Positions 1 through 9,400 of a DNA stretch of 64,000 bases are shown one piece after another. The position numbers and the translations under genes are program-made. The stretch covers positions 62,001 to 126,000 of the forward strand of contig JAISAZ010000082.1 of NCBI GenBank assembly GCA_031266435.1, written 5' to 3'. The DNA comes from Accumulibacter sp. (GTDB lineage Bacteria; Pseudomonadota; Gammaproteobacteria; Burkholderiales; Rhodocyclaceae). A model generated the notes under the pieces. That model had not been told where the DNA came from. It worked only from the letters and a program-made list of their open reading frames with translations, and made no database searches. Within the stretch, counting starts at the first letter, position 1; each line of letters starts with the position of its first letter.

Positions 1-2
1 GC

Positions 3-413
3 TTGACCTCGGACGAGGCGCCGGATCCGCTCGACACGATCGAAAAATTCCTGTACGGATTCATCGACGCGATGGAGAACAACCCATTGCTCAGGCAGAC
101 TTTCGAGATCATGATGTGGCGCTGCGAATACGTGAATGAATTCGCCTCGGTTCTCTACGAAATCGTCCGCCCGCGTCACGATTTTTTGTCGGAGTTGAAA
201 GTCATCTACGCGCGCGCCGCGGACCGAGGCTTCCTGCGCCCCACGCTCGACCCCGAAGCGATGGCTTACGATACGCTGTCGTTCACGACGGGGATCATCC
301 ACAACTGGCTGATCGCGCTGGGGAGCGCCCACGAACATTGTCCGCAGATACGCGCGTCGATCAGAAGCCACGTCGCGTTGCGTCGGCGCGACACGATTTC
401 CGGGACGGATTGA
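3..413 (+). CDS. TetR-family regulator, C-terminal part (5' end outside window)
   Basis: The open frame enters from the left edge, so the helix-turn-helix N-terminus is not visible. The about 136 visible residues are all-helical with the pattern of the ligand-binding C-terminal domain of AcrR-like (MAATS-type) TetR repressors: a run with [20 protein letters not shown] near the start and TGIIHNWL near the end. Such proteins usually repress an adjacent efflux operon, which would lie left of this window. The stop is four bases before guaC, so the two are probably cotranscribed. The family call rests on the ligand domain only. Confidence 0.65.
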   Translation: MTSDEAPDPLDTIEKFLYGFIDAMENNPLLRQTFEIMMWRCEYVNEFASVLYEIVRPRHDFLSELKVIYARAADRGFLRPTLDPEAMAYDTLSFTTGIIHNWLIALGSAHEHCPQIRASIRSHVALRRRDTISGTD

Positions 414-417
414 CAAG

Positions 418-1443
418 ATGCACATCGAACACGATATCAAACTCGACTTTGCCGACGTTCTCATTCGCCCCAAGCGCTCGACGCTCGATTCGCGCTCCGA
501 AGTCGACATCACGCGAGACTTCGTCTTCCTGCATTCGGGGCGACATTACCACGGCATCCCGATCATCGCTTCCAATATGGATACCGTCGGCACCTTCGAG
601 ATGGCCGACGCGCTCGCCAAAGAGTCGCTGTCCGTCGCGCTGCACAAGCACTACGCCGAAGAAGCGCTTTTCTCTTTCTTCAAGGGGCGCGCCGAGTCGC
701 CGCCGGTTTTCTATTCGATGGGAATCATGCCGGCAGACTACGAAAAATTCGTCCGTGTCATGGATGCGGCAGGCGACTCGATCCACTGCGTCTGCGTCGA
801 CGTCGCCAACGGCTACACGAGGGCCTTCATCCGCTTCATCCACAAACTGCGTTCCGCGTTCCCGAAAATCACCTTGATGGCAGGGAACGTCGTCACGGGC
901 GAGATGACGGAAGAATTGATCCTCGACGGCGTCGATATCGTCAAGGTCGGCATCGGCCCCGGTTCGGTCTGCACGACGCGCAAGGTTACCGGCGTCGGCT
1001 ACCCGCAGCTTTCCGCGATCATCGAATGCGCCGACGCGGCGCACGGCCTGCGCGGACTGATCTGCGCCGACGGCGGTTGCGTCTCCCCCGGCGACCTGGC
1101 GAAAGCCTTCGGCGCTGGCGCCGATTTCGTCATGCTCGGCGGGATGCTCGCCGGACACGACGAATGCGCGGGCGAAATCGTCGAAGTCGACGGCGCGCGC
1201 AAGATGTCCTTCTACGGAATGAGTTCGCGCGAGGCAATGACAAAGTATTCCGGCGGGATCGCGCCGTACCGCGCCTCCGAAGGCAGGGCGGTACTGCTCG
1301 ACTGTCGCGGCCCCGTCGCCGGTGCCGTGCGCGAAATCCTGGGCGGCGTGCGGTCGGCATGCACCTACGTCGGCGCGCTCCGCCTGAAGGAATTGTCGAA
1401 ACGAACGACCTTCGTGCGCGTCGTTCGGCAGACAGAAGACTGA
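418..1443 (+). CDS. guaC: GMP reductase
   Basis: The 341-residue product belongs to the IMPDH/GMPR family. It reduces GMP to IMP with NADPH, releasing ammonia, for purine interconversion in the cytoplasm. The catalytic loop [15 protein letters not shown] places the active cysteine at about residue 185. The start [20 protein letters not shown] is typical of GuaC, and no CBS domains are present, which separates it from IMP dehydrogenase. The length matches the family. The last residues (RQTED) and the stop codon are written by the GAGGACAGA-type repeat that begins here. Confidence 0.95.
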   Translation: MHIEHDIKLDFADVLIRPKRSTLDSRSEVDITRDFVFLHSGRHYHGIPIIASNMDTVGTFEMADALAKESLSVALHKHYAEEALFSFFKGRAESPPVFYSMGIMPADYEKFVRVMDAAGDSIHCVCVDVANGYTRAFIRFIHKLRSAFPKITLMAGNVVTGEMTEELILDGVDIVKVGIGPGSVCTTRKVTGVGYPQLSAIIECADAAHGLRGLICADGGCVSPGDLAKAFGAGADFVMLGGMLAGHDECAGEIVEVDGARKMSFYGMSSREAMTKYSGGIAPYRASEGRAVLLDCRGPVAGAVREILGGVRSACTYVGALRLKELSKRTTFVRVVRQTED

Positions 1444-1690
1444 AGACAGAGGACAGAAGACAGAACGGCCTTCGGCCTTGAGTAGTCAGTTGTCTGTAAT
1501 CCGAGGGAGGTAGTCACGCGACATCTGAATACTGAACACAGATCACGAAGCGAGCGCCAGCGAGCGCTCAGTCCTCTATCTTCTGTCTTCTGTCCTCTGA
1601 TGCGACATCTGAATACTGAACACAGATCACGAAGCGAGCGCCGGCGAGCGCTCAGTCTTCTGTCTTCTGTCCTCTGTCTTCTGATTTCCG
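1431..1690. repeat. Composite GAGGACAGA-arm repeat
   Basis: The segment starts with alternating GAAGACAGAG/GGACAGAAG units, passes through the GGCCTTCGGCC core and an AGCGAGCGCCAGCGAGCGCT hairpin, and ends in the reverse-complement arm TCTGTCTTCTGTCCTCTG. A second partial copy follows directly (1600-1690). Related copies lie near 2.7, 33.5, 33.9, 49.3, 59.4 and 62.2 kb. The left end supplies the guaC stop; the right end encodes the N-terminus of the next gene. Confidence 0.85.
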
Positions 1691-2709
1691 TCGGCGCTTC
1701 CGCCGTATTTTTCGTCCTGTGGCGAAAGATGAGCACGGAGCCTGTCGAGATCGGGTACCCGAAGGGCGGCGACCGCATCGTGGCATCGAATTATGCAAAT
1801 CCGCATAACTGGCTGGCGGTCGAGCAAAGCCCGGAAAAACCCGTCGACGTTTTTTTCATCTACCCGACGAGTTGGCGCGCCAAGCCGGGCGAATACCCAA
1901 TAGCGGATATCGACAACAGCGAAATGCGGCACTGGGCAAAATATTACCTCGATACGCGCGCGTCGGCATTCAAGACCGCCGGGAATATCTACGCGCCGTT
2001 CTATCGGCAACTCGACGCCGCTTTCGCCTTGAGCCAGCATTCGACCACCACGGCATCGGCGTATTTTGCCGGGGTACCCTATGTGGATATCAAGGCGGCG
2101 TTCGCCCATTACATGAAGCACTTCAATCGTGGCCGTCCGTTCATCCTTGCCAGCCATTCGCAGGGTTCGGCGATGAGCCTCCTCCTTCTTGTCGATTACA
2201 TGAAGGAACACCCGGAAATTTACAGGCGGATGGTCGCCGCGTATCTCATCGGCATCCCCGTCACGCGTGACATCTACAGCGCGTATTCGTGGCTCAAACC
2301 CGCCCGGGCGCCCGACGATACCGGGGTCATCGTCTCGTACAACACGCAGTCGCCGATCGTCGACGCGCCGGGAAATCCGCTGGCGAATGAAAACTCGGTA
2401 TTGATCAACCCGGTTTCCTGGCAAACGAACGACGACGAAGCCCCCGCGAGTCGGAGCAAGGGCAGCGTGGCCGTAAACGAGGAAACCGGCGAACTCACCG
2501 ACCTAGGGTCGATCGCCAGCGCGCGGATCGACCCCGCGCGCGGGGTGATCGTCACGCTTGTGGCCCGTGAACGCTTCAGTTCGGACAGGGGGAGTCGTGC
2601 CTACTTCCCGCTGGGCGTCCTCCACGAAAACGATATCCCGCTCTTCTACTACGACCTTCGCGCGAACGCGGAACTGCGGGCGAAGGCTTTTCAGCGTTCA
2701 GAGGACTGA
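1600..2709 (+). CDS. DUF3089 alpha/beta-hydrolase-like protein, membrane-anchored
   Basis: The 369-residue product carries the DUF3089 fold, with FIYPTSW near the N-terminus of the domain and the nucleophile elbow SHSQGS at about residues 184-189. The family looks like serine lipases or esterases; no substrate is known to me. An N-terminal hydrophobic stretch (SLLSSVLCLLISVGASAVFF) could be an anchor, but about 30 of the first residues are encoded by the flanking repeat, so the original start may have been lost. An alternative start is the ATG at 1729, just after the hydrophobic stretch. The C-terminal QRSED and stop also come from a repeat, so both ends of the protein are repeat-encoded. Confidence 0.75.
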   Translation: MRHLNTEHRSRSERRRALSLLSSVLCLLISVGASAVFFVLWRKMSTEPVEIGYPKGGDRIVASNYANPHNWLAVEQSPEKPVDVFFIYPTSWRAKPGEYPIADIDNSEMRHWAKYYLDTRASAFKTAGNIYAPFYRQLDAAFALSQHSTTTASAYFAGVPYVDIKAAFAHYMKHFNRGRPFILASHSQGSAMSLLLLVDYMKEHPEIYRRMVAAYLIGIPVTRDIYSAYSWLKPARAPDDTGVIVSYNTQSPIVDAPGNPLANENSVLINPVSWQTNDDEAPASRSKGSVAVNEETGELTDLGSIASARIDPARGVIVTLVARERFSSDRGSRAYFPLGVLHENDIPLFYYDLRANAELRAKAFQRSED

Positions 2710-3262
2710 GGACAGAAGACAGAAGACAGAAGACTGAGCGCTCGCTGGCGCTTGCTTTGTAAGCAGTTGTCAGTATTCAGATGTCGCATGGCTTGCTCCC
2801 ATCAGATTCCACACGAAGACACGAAGGCACGAAGGGATTCAGTAGGGACTTCGTGTCTTCGTGTCTTCGTGTGAACCAAAATAATCATATGTAATTCCTC
2901 AGCGCCATTCCAGCGCCTGCGGAACGTTGGGCTTCACTTCGTTCAGCCCAACCTATACCTGATGGGGTTTCGTCACTGCGGCGGCAACGCCGCCGGTTAC
3001 TGATCTGATTCCTGATCCCTGATTCCTGATACCTGATTGGGCATCGCTACGCTCACCCCAACCTATACCGCCGATAGGGCACGGCACGCCGTGCCCCTAC
3101 GAAAACCATTCCAGCGCCTGCGGAACGTTGGGCATCGCTTCGCTCACCCCAACCTATACCTGATGGGGTTTCGTCACTGCGGCGGCGAAGCCGCCGGTCA
3201 CTGATCTGATTCCTGATTCCTGATCCCTGATACCTGATCCCTGATTCCTGATCCCTGATTCG
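2694..3262. repeat. Repeat cluster between DUF3089 gene and rsmA
   Basis: No gene is seen here. In order: a GAGGACAGA-arm repeat (2694-2785); a hairpin made of CACGAAGACACGAAGGCACG and its reverse complement (2812-2876); and two near-identical 110-base units (about 2908-3020 and 3106-3215). Each unit has a GTTGGGC...GCCCAACC hairpin, a GGCGGC hairpin, then CTGATTCCTGATCCCTGAT runs. A TAGGGGCACGGC-type hairpin lies near 3076-3100. The last run continues into the 3' end of rsmA. Confidence 0.85.
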
Positions 3263-4019
3263 CCAGCCTCACGTAGTCGTCGACGGACAACTCCTCGGCT
3301 CGCGCCGACGGGCTGATCCCGACCCGCGCCAGATCGGCGTCGCCAACCTCGTCCTTGAGCGTATTTCGCAGCATCTTGCGCCGCTGCGAAAAAGCCGCCC
3401 GGACGAGGCGGGAAAAACGTAGCTCGTCCCTCGCTTTCAGGTCTTCGGGCCGGCGCGGGATCATCCTGACGACCGACGAATCGACCTTCGGCGGCGGGTC
3501 GAACGATTCGGGCGGCACGTCGAAGAGACGGTCGATGACATAACGATACTGGAGCATCACCGACAGCCGTCCGTAATCGGCGGTGCGCGGTGTCGCCGCG
3601 AGCCGGTCGACGACTTCCTTTTGCAACATGAAGTGCATGTCGATCACGCGGTCGGCGTATTTTTCCAGATGGAAGAGAAGCGGCGTCGAAATATTGTACG
3701 GGAGGTTTCCGACGAGGCGCATTTTCGCGCCATCGGCAAACGTTCCGAAGTCGAAGCGGAGCGCGTCGCCTTCGGCGATCAGGAGTTTTTCGGGCGGGAA
3801 TTCGCGTTTCAGGCGCGCGACGATGTCGCGGTCGATTTCGACGACGCGCAGGCAGTCGACGCGCGAAATCAGCGGGCGCGTCAGCGCGCCGGCGCCTGGC
3901 CCGATTTCGACGATGCGCTCGCTTTTCCTCGGTGCGATGGCCTCCACGAGGGCGTTGATGACGCCGGCGTCGGTCAGAAAGTGCTGCCCGAAGCGTTTTC
4001 GGGTGACGGACCGCTTCAC
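3198..4019 (-). CDS. rsmA: 16S rRNA (adenine1518/1519-N6)-dimethyltransferase
   Basis: KsgA/RsmA dimethylates two adjacent adenines in helix 45 of 16S rRNA late in 30S assembly. The product has the family start RKRFGQHFLTD, the SAM site VEIGPGAGALTRPL, and the catalytic NLPYNIS motif. The chosen start is GTG at 4019; no strong ribosome site is seen. The last roughly 17 residues (GIRDQVSGIRNQESDQ) have no family counterpart and are translated from the CTGATTCC-type repeat. pdxA lies upstream on the same strand, with a MITE between the genes, matching the common surA-pdxA-rsmA order. Confidence 0.95.
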   Translation of the reverse strand: MKRSVTRKRFGQHFLTDAGVINALVEAIAPRKSERIVEIGPGAGALTRPLISRVDCLRVVEIDRDIVARLKREFPPEKLLIAEGDALRFDFGTFADGAKMRLVGNLPYNISTPLLFHLEKYADRVIDMHFMLQKEVVDRLAATPRTADYGRLSVMLQYRYVIDRLFDVPPESFDPPPKVDSSVVRMIPRRPEDLKARDELRFSRLVRAAFSQRRKMLRNTLKDEVGDADLARVGISPSARAEELSVDDYVRLANQGSGIRDQVSGIRNQESDQ

Positions 4020-4029
4020 TTTTTCACTT

Positions 4030-4136
4030 TGATTTCTTTTCCGCTTCGTTCATGCCTTGATGCCGAGCCGCTTCACAGGTCTTGCGTACGGCAAGGCGAA
4101 GTCGACAAAGGGTGGGACGATCTGGAAAAGGAATCC
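4030..4136. repeat. MITE-like element, copy 1 (pdxA 3' end)
   Basis: A 107-bp copy of the element with terminal inverted repeats of the type TGATTCC-N-TTTCCAGTTC and an internal CTTGCGTACGGCAAGG hairpin. pdxA reads into it for about 60 bases and stops inside it. Confidence 0.85.
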
Positions 4137-5113
4137 GCGCGGCGCGCCATCTCGACCGCCTGCTCGACCGCGGCGAAAAGGCTCGCCGCGTCGGCCTTCC
4201 CCGTTCCGGCGAGGTCAAGCGCCGTTCCGTGGTCGACCGAAGTCCGAATGACGGGTAAGCCCAGCGTGACGTTGATTCCCTTGCCGAAACTCGCGTATTT
4301 GAGCACCGCGAGCCCCTGGTCGTGGTACATCGCCAAAACGCAATCGCCGCGGGAGAGGATTGGCGGCGTAAAGAGCGTGTCCGCCGGGAAAGGGCCTTGA
4401 AGAAGCATCCCCTCACCGCGCAGACGTTCGAGAACCGGGATAATGACGTCGATCTCTTCCCTGCCGAGGTAGCCGCCCTCGCCGGCGTGCGGGTTCAGCC
4501 CGGAGACGAGAATGCGCGGCGACGCGACCCCGTATTTTCTTTTCATTTCGGCGTGCAGGATGCGCAAGGATTCTTCGAGCGAATCCGGCGTGATCGACGC
4601 GGGGACGTCTTTCAGCGCCAGGTGCGTCGTCGCGAGCGCGACCTTGAGGCCGCCGCCCGCGAGCATCATGACGACGCGCGGCGTCCGGGTTTTTTCGGCG
4701 AGGTATTTGGTATGCCCTGTGAATGGAATCCCGGCGTCGTTGATCGCGCCTTTGTGCACGGGCGCTGTGACCATCGCGGCGAATTCGCCCGACACACACC
4801 CCGCGAGTGCGCGGTCGAGCAGCTTCAATACGCAGGGTGAATTCACCGGGTCGGGACGCCCCGGCAGCGAGGGACGAAGGAGCGGCACGTCGAGGATGTC
4901 GAGCGTGGCCGGCGCGCTTTTCCCTGGAAAAGCATCTTCGCGCAGCGTGACCGACGCACCGAGGCGCGCGGCGCGCTCTTCCAGCATACGGCGGTCGCCG
5001 AGAACGACGACGCGCGCGCCGTCGAAACGCCGTTCGGCGAGGCGCAGACACAATTCGGGTCCGACGCCCGACGGCTCGCCCGAAGTGACGGCGACGAGGA
5101 ACGTGTCGCTCAT
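4073..5113 (-). CDS. pdxA: 4-hydroxythreonine-4-phosphate dehydrogenase
   Basis: PdxA oxidises 4-phospho-hydroxy-L-threonine with NAD in the DXP-dependent pyridoxal 5'-phosphate pathway. The N-terminus VAVTSGEPSGVGPELCL and the metal-site pieces TAPVHKGA and FTGHTKYLA, plus AMYHDQGLAVLKY, are diagnostic. It overlaps the upstream surA by four bases, so the two are translationally coupled. The family usually ends near residue 325-330; here the last about 20 residues (DSFSRSSHPLSTSPCRTQDL) are encoded by the inserted MITE. Confidence 0.95.
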   Translation of the reverse strand: MSDTFLVAVTSGEPSGVGPELCLRLAERRFDGARVVVLGDRRMLEERAARLGASVTLREDAFPGKSAPATLDILDVPLLRPSLPGRPDPVNSPCVLKLLDRALAGCVSGEFAAMVTAPVHKGAINDAGIPFTGHTKYLAEKTRTPRVVMMLAGGGLKVALATTHLALKDVPASITPDSLEESLRILHAEMKRKYGVASPRILVSGLNPHAGEGGYLGREEIDVIIPVLERLRGEGMLLQGPFPADTLFTPPILSRGDCVLAMYHDQGLAVLKYASFGKGINVTLGLPVIRTSVDHGTALDLAGTGKADAASLFAAVEQAVEMARRADSFSRSSHPLSTSPCRTQDL

Positions 5114-6414
5114 GTCGCTTCCGCCGCTTCGCCTTCGTTCAGACGGATTTCGATGTAGGCGCTGTCGCGCTCTTGGCGCAGCCAGTCCTGGTAGGCTTCG
5201 TCGAGCTTTCTTTCGCGCAGCGCCTGACGCGCGGCGGCACGCTGGCGTTCGGTCGAAACATCCTGGACGCGGCGCTCCAGAACTTCGATCAGGTGAAAGC
5301 CGAAAGGCGTCTGTACCGGCGCGCTGAGTTCGCCGGGTTTCAGCGCGTCCATCGCCTGTTCGAATTCCGGGACGGTGTCTCCGGGATACACCCAGCCCAG
5401 GTCGCCGCCCTTCGTCGCGGTCCCGTCCTGCGAGTAGAGACGCGCGAGTTCGGCGAAGTTCCCGCCGTAGCGAATCCGTTCGTAGAGGCCGTCGAGCCGG
5501 TGCTTCGCCTCCGATTCGGAAACGAGTTCGTTGACGCGGATCAGGATGTGGCGAACGCGCGTCTGCTGTACCGCCGGGAGGAGATTCCTTCCCCCCGTCT
5601 TCGAAATCAGCTTCACGATGTGAAAACCGTTCGGGCTGCGAAGGAGGCGCGAGATTTCTCCGTTGCCCATGCGGGCGACCGCGTCGGCGAAGAGGTTCGG
5701 AAGGCGGTTGAGCGGGCGTTTCTCCATGTAGCCGCCCTGGAGTCCGTCGGGCGCGTCGGAATACGCCGCCGCCATCTTGGCGAAGTCCTCGCCCTGACCG
5801 AGGCGTTCGAGGATCTCCTCGCCCTTTTTCTGAAGCGCCAGGATCTGTTCGGGACTCGCCGACTCGGGCGAGCGCAGGAGAATGTGCGCGATTTCGTATT
5901 CTTCTTCGGACGACGCGGCGTCTCCCGCGAGGTAGTTGTCGATTTCACCTTCCGATATGACGATTTTGTTCTCGACCTCGCGTTCGCGGAGCCGCGAGAT
6001 GGTCATTTCGTTTCGGATGTCTTCGCGGAAGCTCGCGAATGAAATCCCGTCTTTCTGCAATATCTCGCTGAACTGCGAAAGCGGCATATTGCTCCCCGCG
6101 GCGATCCTCTGGAGCGCCATTTCGAGCTGCATGTCGTCGATGCTGATCCCGACCTCGCGCGCGCGCTGCAACTGCACCTTGTCCATGATCAGGCGTTCGA
6201 GCATCTGCCTTTCGAGAACGTCGCGCGGCGGCAATTCCATCCCCTGTTTTTCCAGGCGCTTCAACGCCATATCGAGCCGCGAAAGCAATTCCAGATGCGT
6301 AATCACTTCGTCATTGACGACCGCGACGATGCGATCGGCGGGAACCGGCTCGCCGAACGAGGGCGCCGGCAGGGCGAAAACGAAAAAAAGGAGGAGGAAA
6401 CGGAGAGATTTCAT
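5110..6414 (-). CDS. surA: Periplasmic chaperone and peptidyl-prolyl isomerase SurA
   Basis: SurA escorts unfolded outer-membrane proteins, including LptD, through the periplasm. The 434-residue product starts with a clear signal peptide (hydrophobic LLLFFVFALPAPSFG), followed by the N-terminal chaperone domain (VPADRIVAVVNDEVIT) and two parvulin domains at roughly residues 170-275 and 285-385, each with the FxxLAxxYS/DGxxGGDLGW-type pattern. It lies 15 bases downstream of lptD and overlaps pdxA, giving the classical lptD-surA-pdxA-rsmA operon. Confidence 0.95.
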   Translation of the reverse strand: MKSLRFLLLFFVFALPAPSFGEPVPADRIVAVVNDEVITHLELLSRLDMALKRLEKQGMELPPRDVLERQMLERLIMDKVQLQRAREVGISIDDMQLEMALQRIAAGSNMPLSQFSEILQKDGISFASFREDIRNEMTISRLREREVENKIVISEGEIDNYLAGDAASSEEEYEIAHILLRSPESASPEQILALQKKGEEILERLGQGEDFAKMAAAYSDAPDGLQGGYMEKRPLNRLPNLFADAVARMGNGEISRLLRSPNGFHIVKLISKTGGRNLLPAVQQTRVRHILIRVNELVSESEAKHRLDGLYERIRYGGNFAELARLYSQDGTATKGGDLGWVYPGDTVPEFEQAMDALKPGELSAPVQTPFGFHLIEVLERRVQDVSTERQRAAARQALRERKLDEAYQDWLRQERDSAYIEIRLNEGEAAEAT

Positions 6415-6429
6415 GATGAATTCAACCTG

Positions 6430-9400
6430 TCATTGCCCTAGATACGAAGAGTCCTGATACGGTTCGTTGACCAGACTATACCCCTGGATATTGCGCCTGA
6501 GAATCTGGATCGGATTCGAGCCGATGCTTGCGAAGTCGTTGAGTTCGAGTTGCACGAAGAACGCCGCCGACGTCGAATCCTGCGTCAGCGCGAGCCTTTG
6601 CATGACCCCGCGCAGAACCCAGCAGCCGCCCTTGTATTCGACGCCGGTGACCGCCTGGACGACGCGCCCCGCCTGCGAAGCCGTCGAAAGCGTCGTTCCG
6701 GCGTCCTTGAACGAGTAATTGAGCCGCCCGACCGCGTAGAGACGCCCGCTGATCGGCCACTGCGCCGAAAAGTCGACCTGGTTGATCGGTGACGCTTCGT
6801 CGCGGTTGTAGCGGTAGGCCGCGTTGAACACCTTTCCGGGTTCGGGCACGTAGCGCATCCCGATCGACTGGCGCTTCACCTCGCGCTCCGAAAAATTGTA
6901 TTGCATCGAAAAATCGGCGTAAAGATGCGGGTAGATCTGCCCGTTGAACGACGCGAGGAAGTCCGACCGGTCCCACTTTCTGTCTTCCTGCGTTTGCGTC
7001 GGGTCTTCGACGAGGCCGACCTTGCCCTTCGTGAAGTAGAAGCGCTGCCCCAGCATCATGCGCATGATTTCCGTGCCGCTGCGCGGGTCGAGCAGGCGGC
7101 TCGAAAGTCCGGCGGTCAATTGGTTGGCGTTGCTGACCCGATCCCAGCTCGAAAACTGGTTTTCGGAAAAGATCTGCGCGAAGTTGAAGTCGGCCAGACC
7201 GGTATCGAACACGGGAATCTGGCTCTGATTCTTGTACGGGATATTCAGATAGTAGAGGCGCGGTTCGAGGGTCTGCGTGTAATCGCGTCCGAACCAGTTG
7301 CTCTTGCGCTCGAAGGTCATTCCCGAATCGACGCTGAGCACCGGAAGGTTGACGTTGATCTCGTGCTCCTGCCCTTGGGGGCCGCCCGAAAGCGAATAGC
7401 GCCGTATGTTCATGCCGACTTTCGGCGTGACGTACCACCCCGGCCGGATAAAGGGCAAGGAGACCTGCGGGTAGAGGACGACGCGCTGACCGACCGGCGG
7501 GTCGACGAGGAAGCCGTTGATCACCTGCTTCGGCCTCGAAAACGACGTATATTGAACCATCAGATTGCTGTCGGTCCCGTAGAGGTCGGGCTGGCGCGCG
7601 TTGAACGTGAGCTGCGGAAGCATGCGGTACTGTTCGACGATCGGGTTCTTCGGGTCGGGTTGCAGGGTCTGGTAGGCCTGGAAATTGGCCGTCGCGTTCC
7701 ACCACCCGCCGCCGTAATAGCTGAGAATCCCCTGTTGCAGGAGTTGGCCTTGCGAGGTCATCGAAACGTTGCTCGACAGGTCGGTGAAAAACCTGTCGTC
7801 CGAAACCTTGTTGTAATTGATCTGCCCGTAGAATCCGCTCGGCGTGTTCTGCGTATGCATCAGGGAGATTCCGTAGCGATTCTCTCCGTCGCGTAACTTG
7901 TCGGACGGAAGAACGTTGAGGCGTGCGAGTCCGCGTGCGTAGTTTCCGTCGCTCCTCCTGTCGAGGTAGCGGATTTCCGAATCCAGGAGCAGCCCGCGCC
8001 TCAAAAGGAGTTGCGGCGTAACGAGCGCGTCGAGGTTCGGCGCGATATTCCAGTAATACGGCGTCCGAATCATCGCGCCGACGTTGCTCGTCGCGCCGAA
8101 CGACGGCGCGAGGAAGCCCGACTTGCGCGCGTTGCTCAGCGAAAAGGGAAGGATCGGCGTATAAAACAGGGGAATATCCTTGAAATAAAGCGCCGCGCCG
8201 CGTCCCCGCCCTTCCTCCTTGTCGAAGTCGAGCTTGAGTTCGTCTGCCTTGAGATACCAGTCGTAGTTGTCCGGGGAACAGGTCGTGAAACGCGCGTTCG
8301 TCATGTTGTAGTGATTTTCGCCTTCGAGGTCAAGCCGCTCGGCGTCGCCGTGCGCGTCGGAGTAGGTCCGCCCGATCGCGCTCGAATTCCTGCGCTTGTA
8401 GTCGATCATCAGCGGCGGCGCGAAGCCCGAAGCGGCCTCGTCGGGGTCATCGGGCGCACCGAGATCGCCAGGGGACCGCATCCAGAAGGTATTGAGATTT
8501 TTCGGCTGCCGCTTGACGAGGAAGGTGGGGTTTTCAAAAAAACCGACCTTGTCTTCGAGCCGCATCCGCATCTTCGGTCCGGAAACGAGGTCCAGCCCGT
8601 GTTCGAGTCTCGCGTTGCCTTCCCCCTCGATTTCGTCCTCGACCGGCCAGTACGTCAGGCGGTCCGCCTTGATGACGACGTCGGGCTTGCGTAGCTCGGC
8701 AGCGCCGTAAGCGTTCATTTCGCTCTCTCCGTCGCCGACGACGCGGTCGGCGATCAGGAAGATCGGGCGATCGTCGCCGGAATCGCCTTCGGGCACCCCG
8801 CCGAGCGTCCTTGACAGCTTGAGTTCGAGCGGCGGCAGATCGTCGGTCGACTCTTCGGCATAAACGCTCTTTTCGAAGCTCTCGCCGGAGAAGGTCGGAG
8901 CGTTAGAAGCGTTCGGCGCGTCGGCGTCCGCCGCCGTTCCGGTTTCAGACGGCGCATAGACTCCGGGAAGCCCAAGCAGACGAGGGTCGACGCGCAAAAG
9001 ACCGAGACGGCGCACGCTTTCGACCTCGCTGGGAGTCGGCGTCGCCCACGGCGCGCGAGGTTTTTCCGCCGAAGGCGCGGGAGGTTTTTCCGCCGAAGCC
9101 GCGCGCGCTTCGCTCACGTCTCGCGCGTTTTCCCCGGTATCCACGTCCCGCGTTTTTACGCCACCCAAGCGGGGTTCGGGCGTATTGTCCGGCGCATCGC
9201 CGCGCGGCGCACGCGGCGTCGCGGGGGCGAAGTCGGATTCTGAGCCGAGTTCGGCGCCGGGTTCAAATTCAATCGGCGGGGCGCTCGCGGGGTCGGGCGT
9301 TGCCACCGGCGCGGCGAGCGTCCCGGGCACGCCGGATGCGTTGGACGCGTCGGACACGCCGGATGCGCCGGACACGCCGGACACTTCAGACGCTCCCGAT

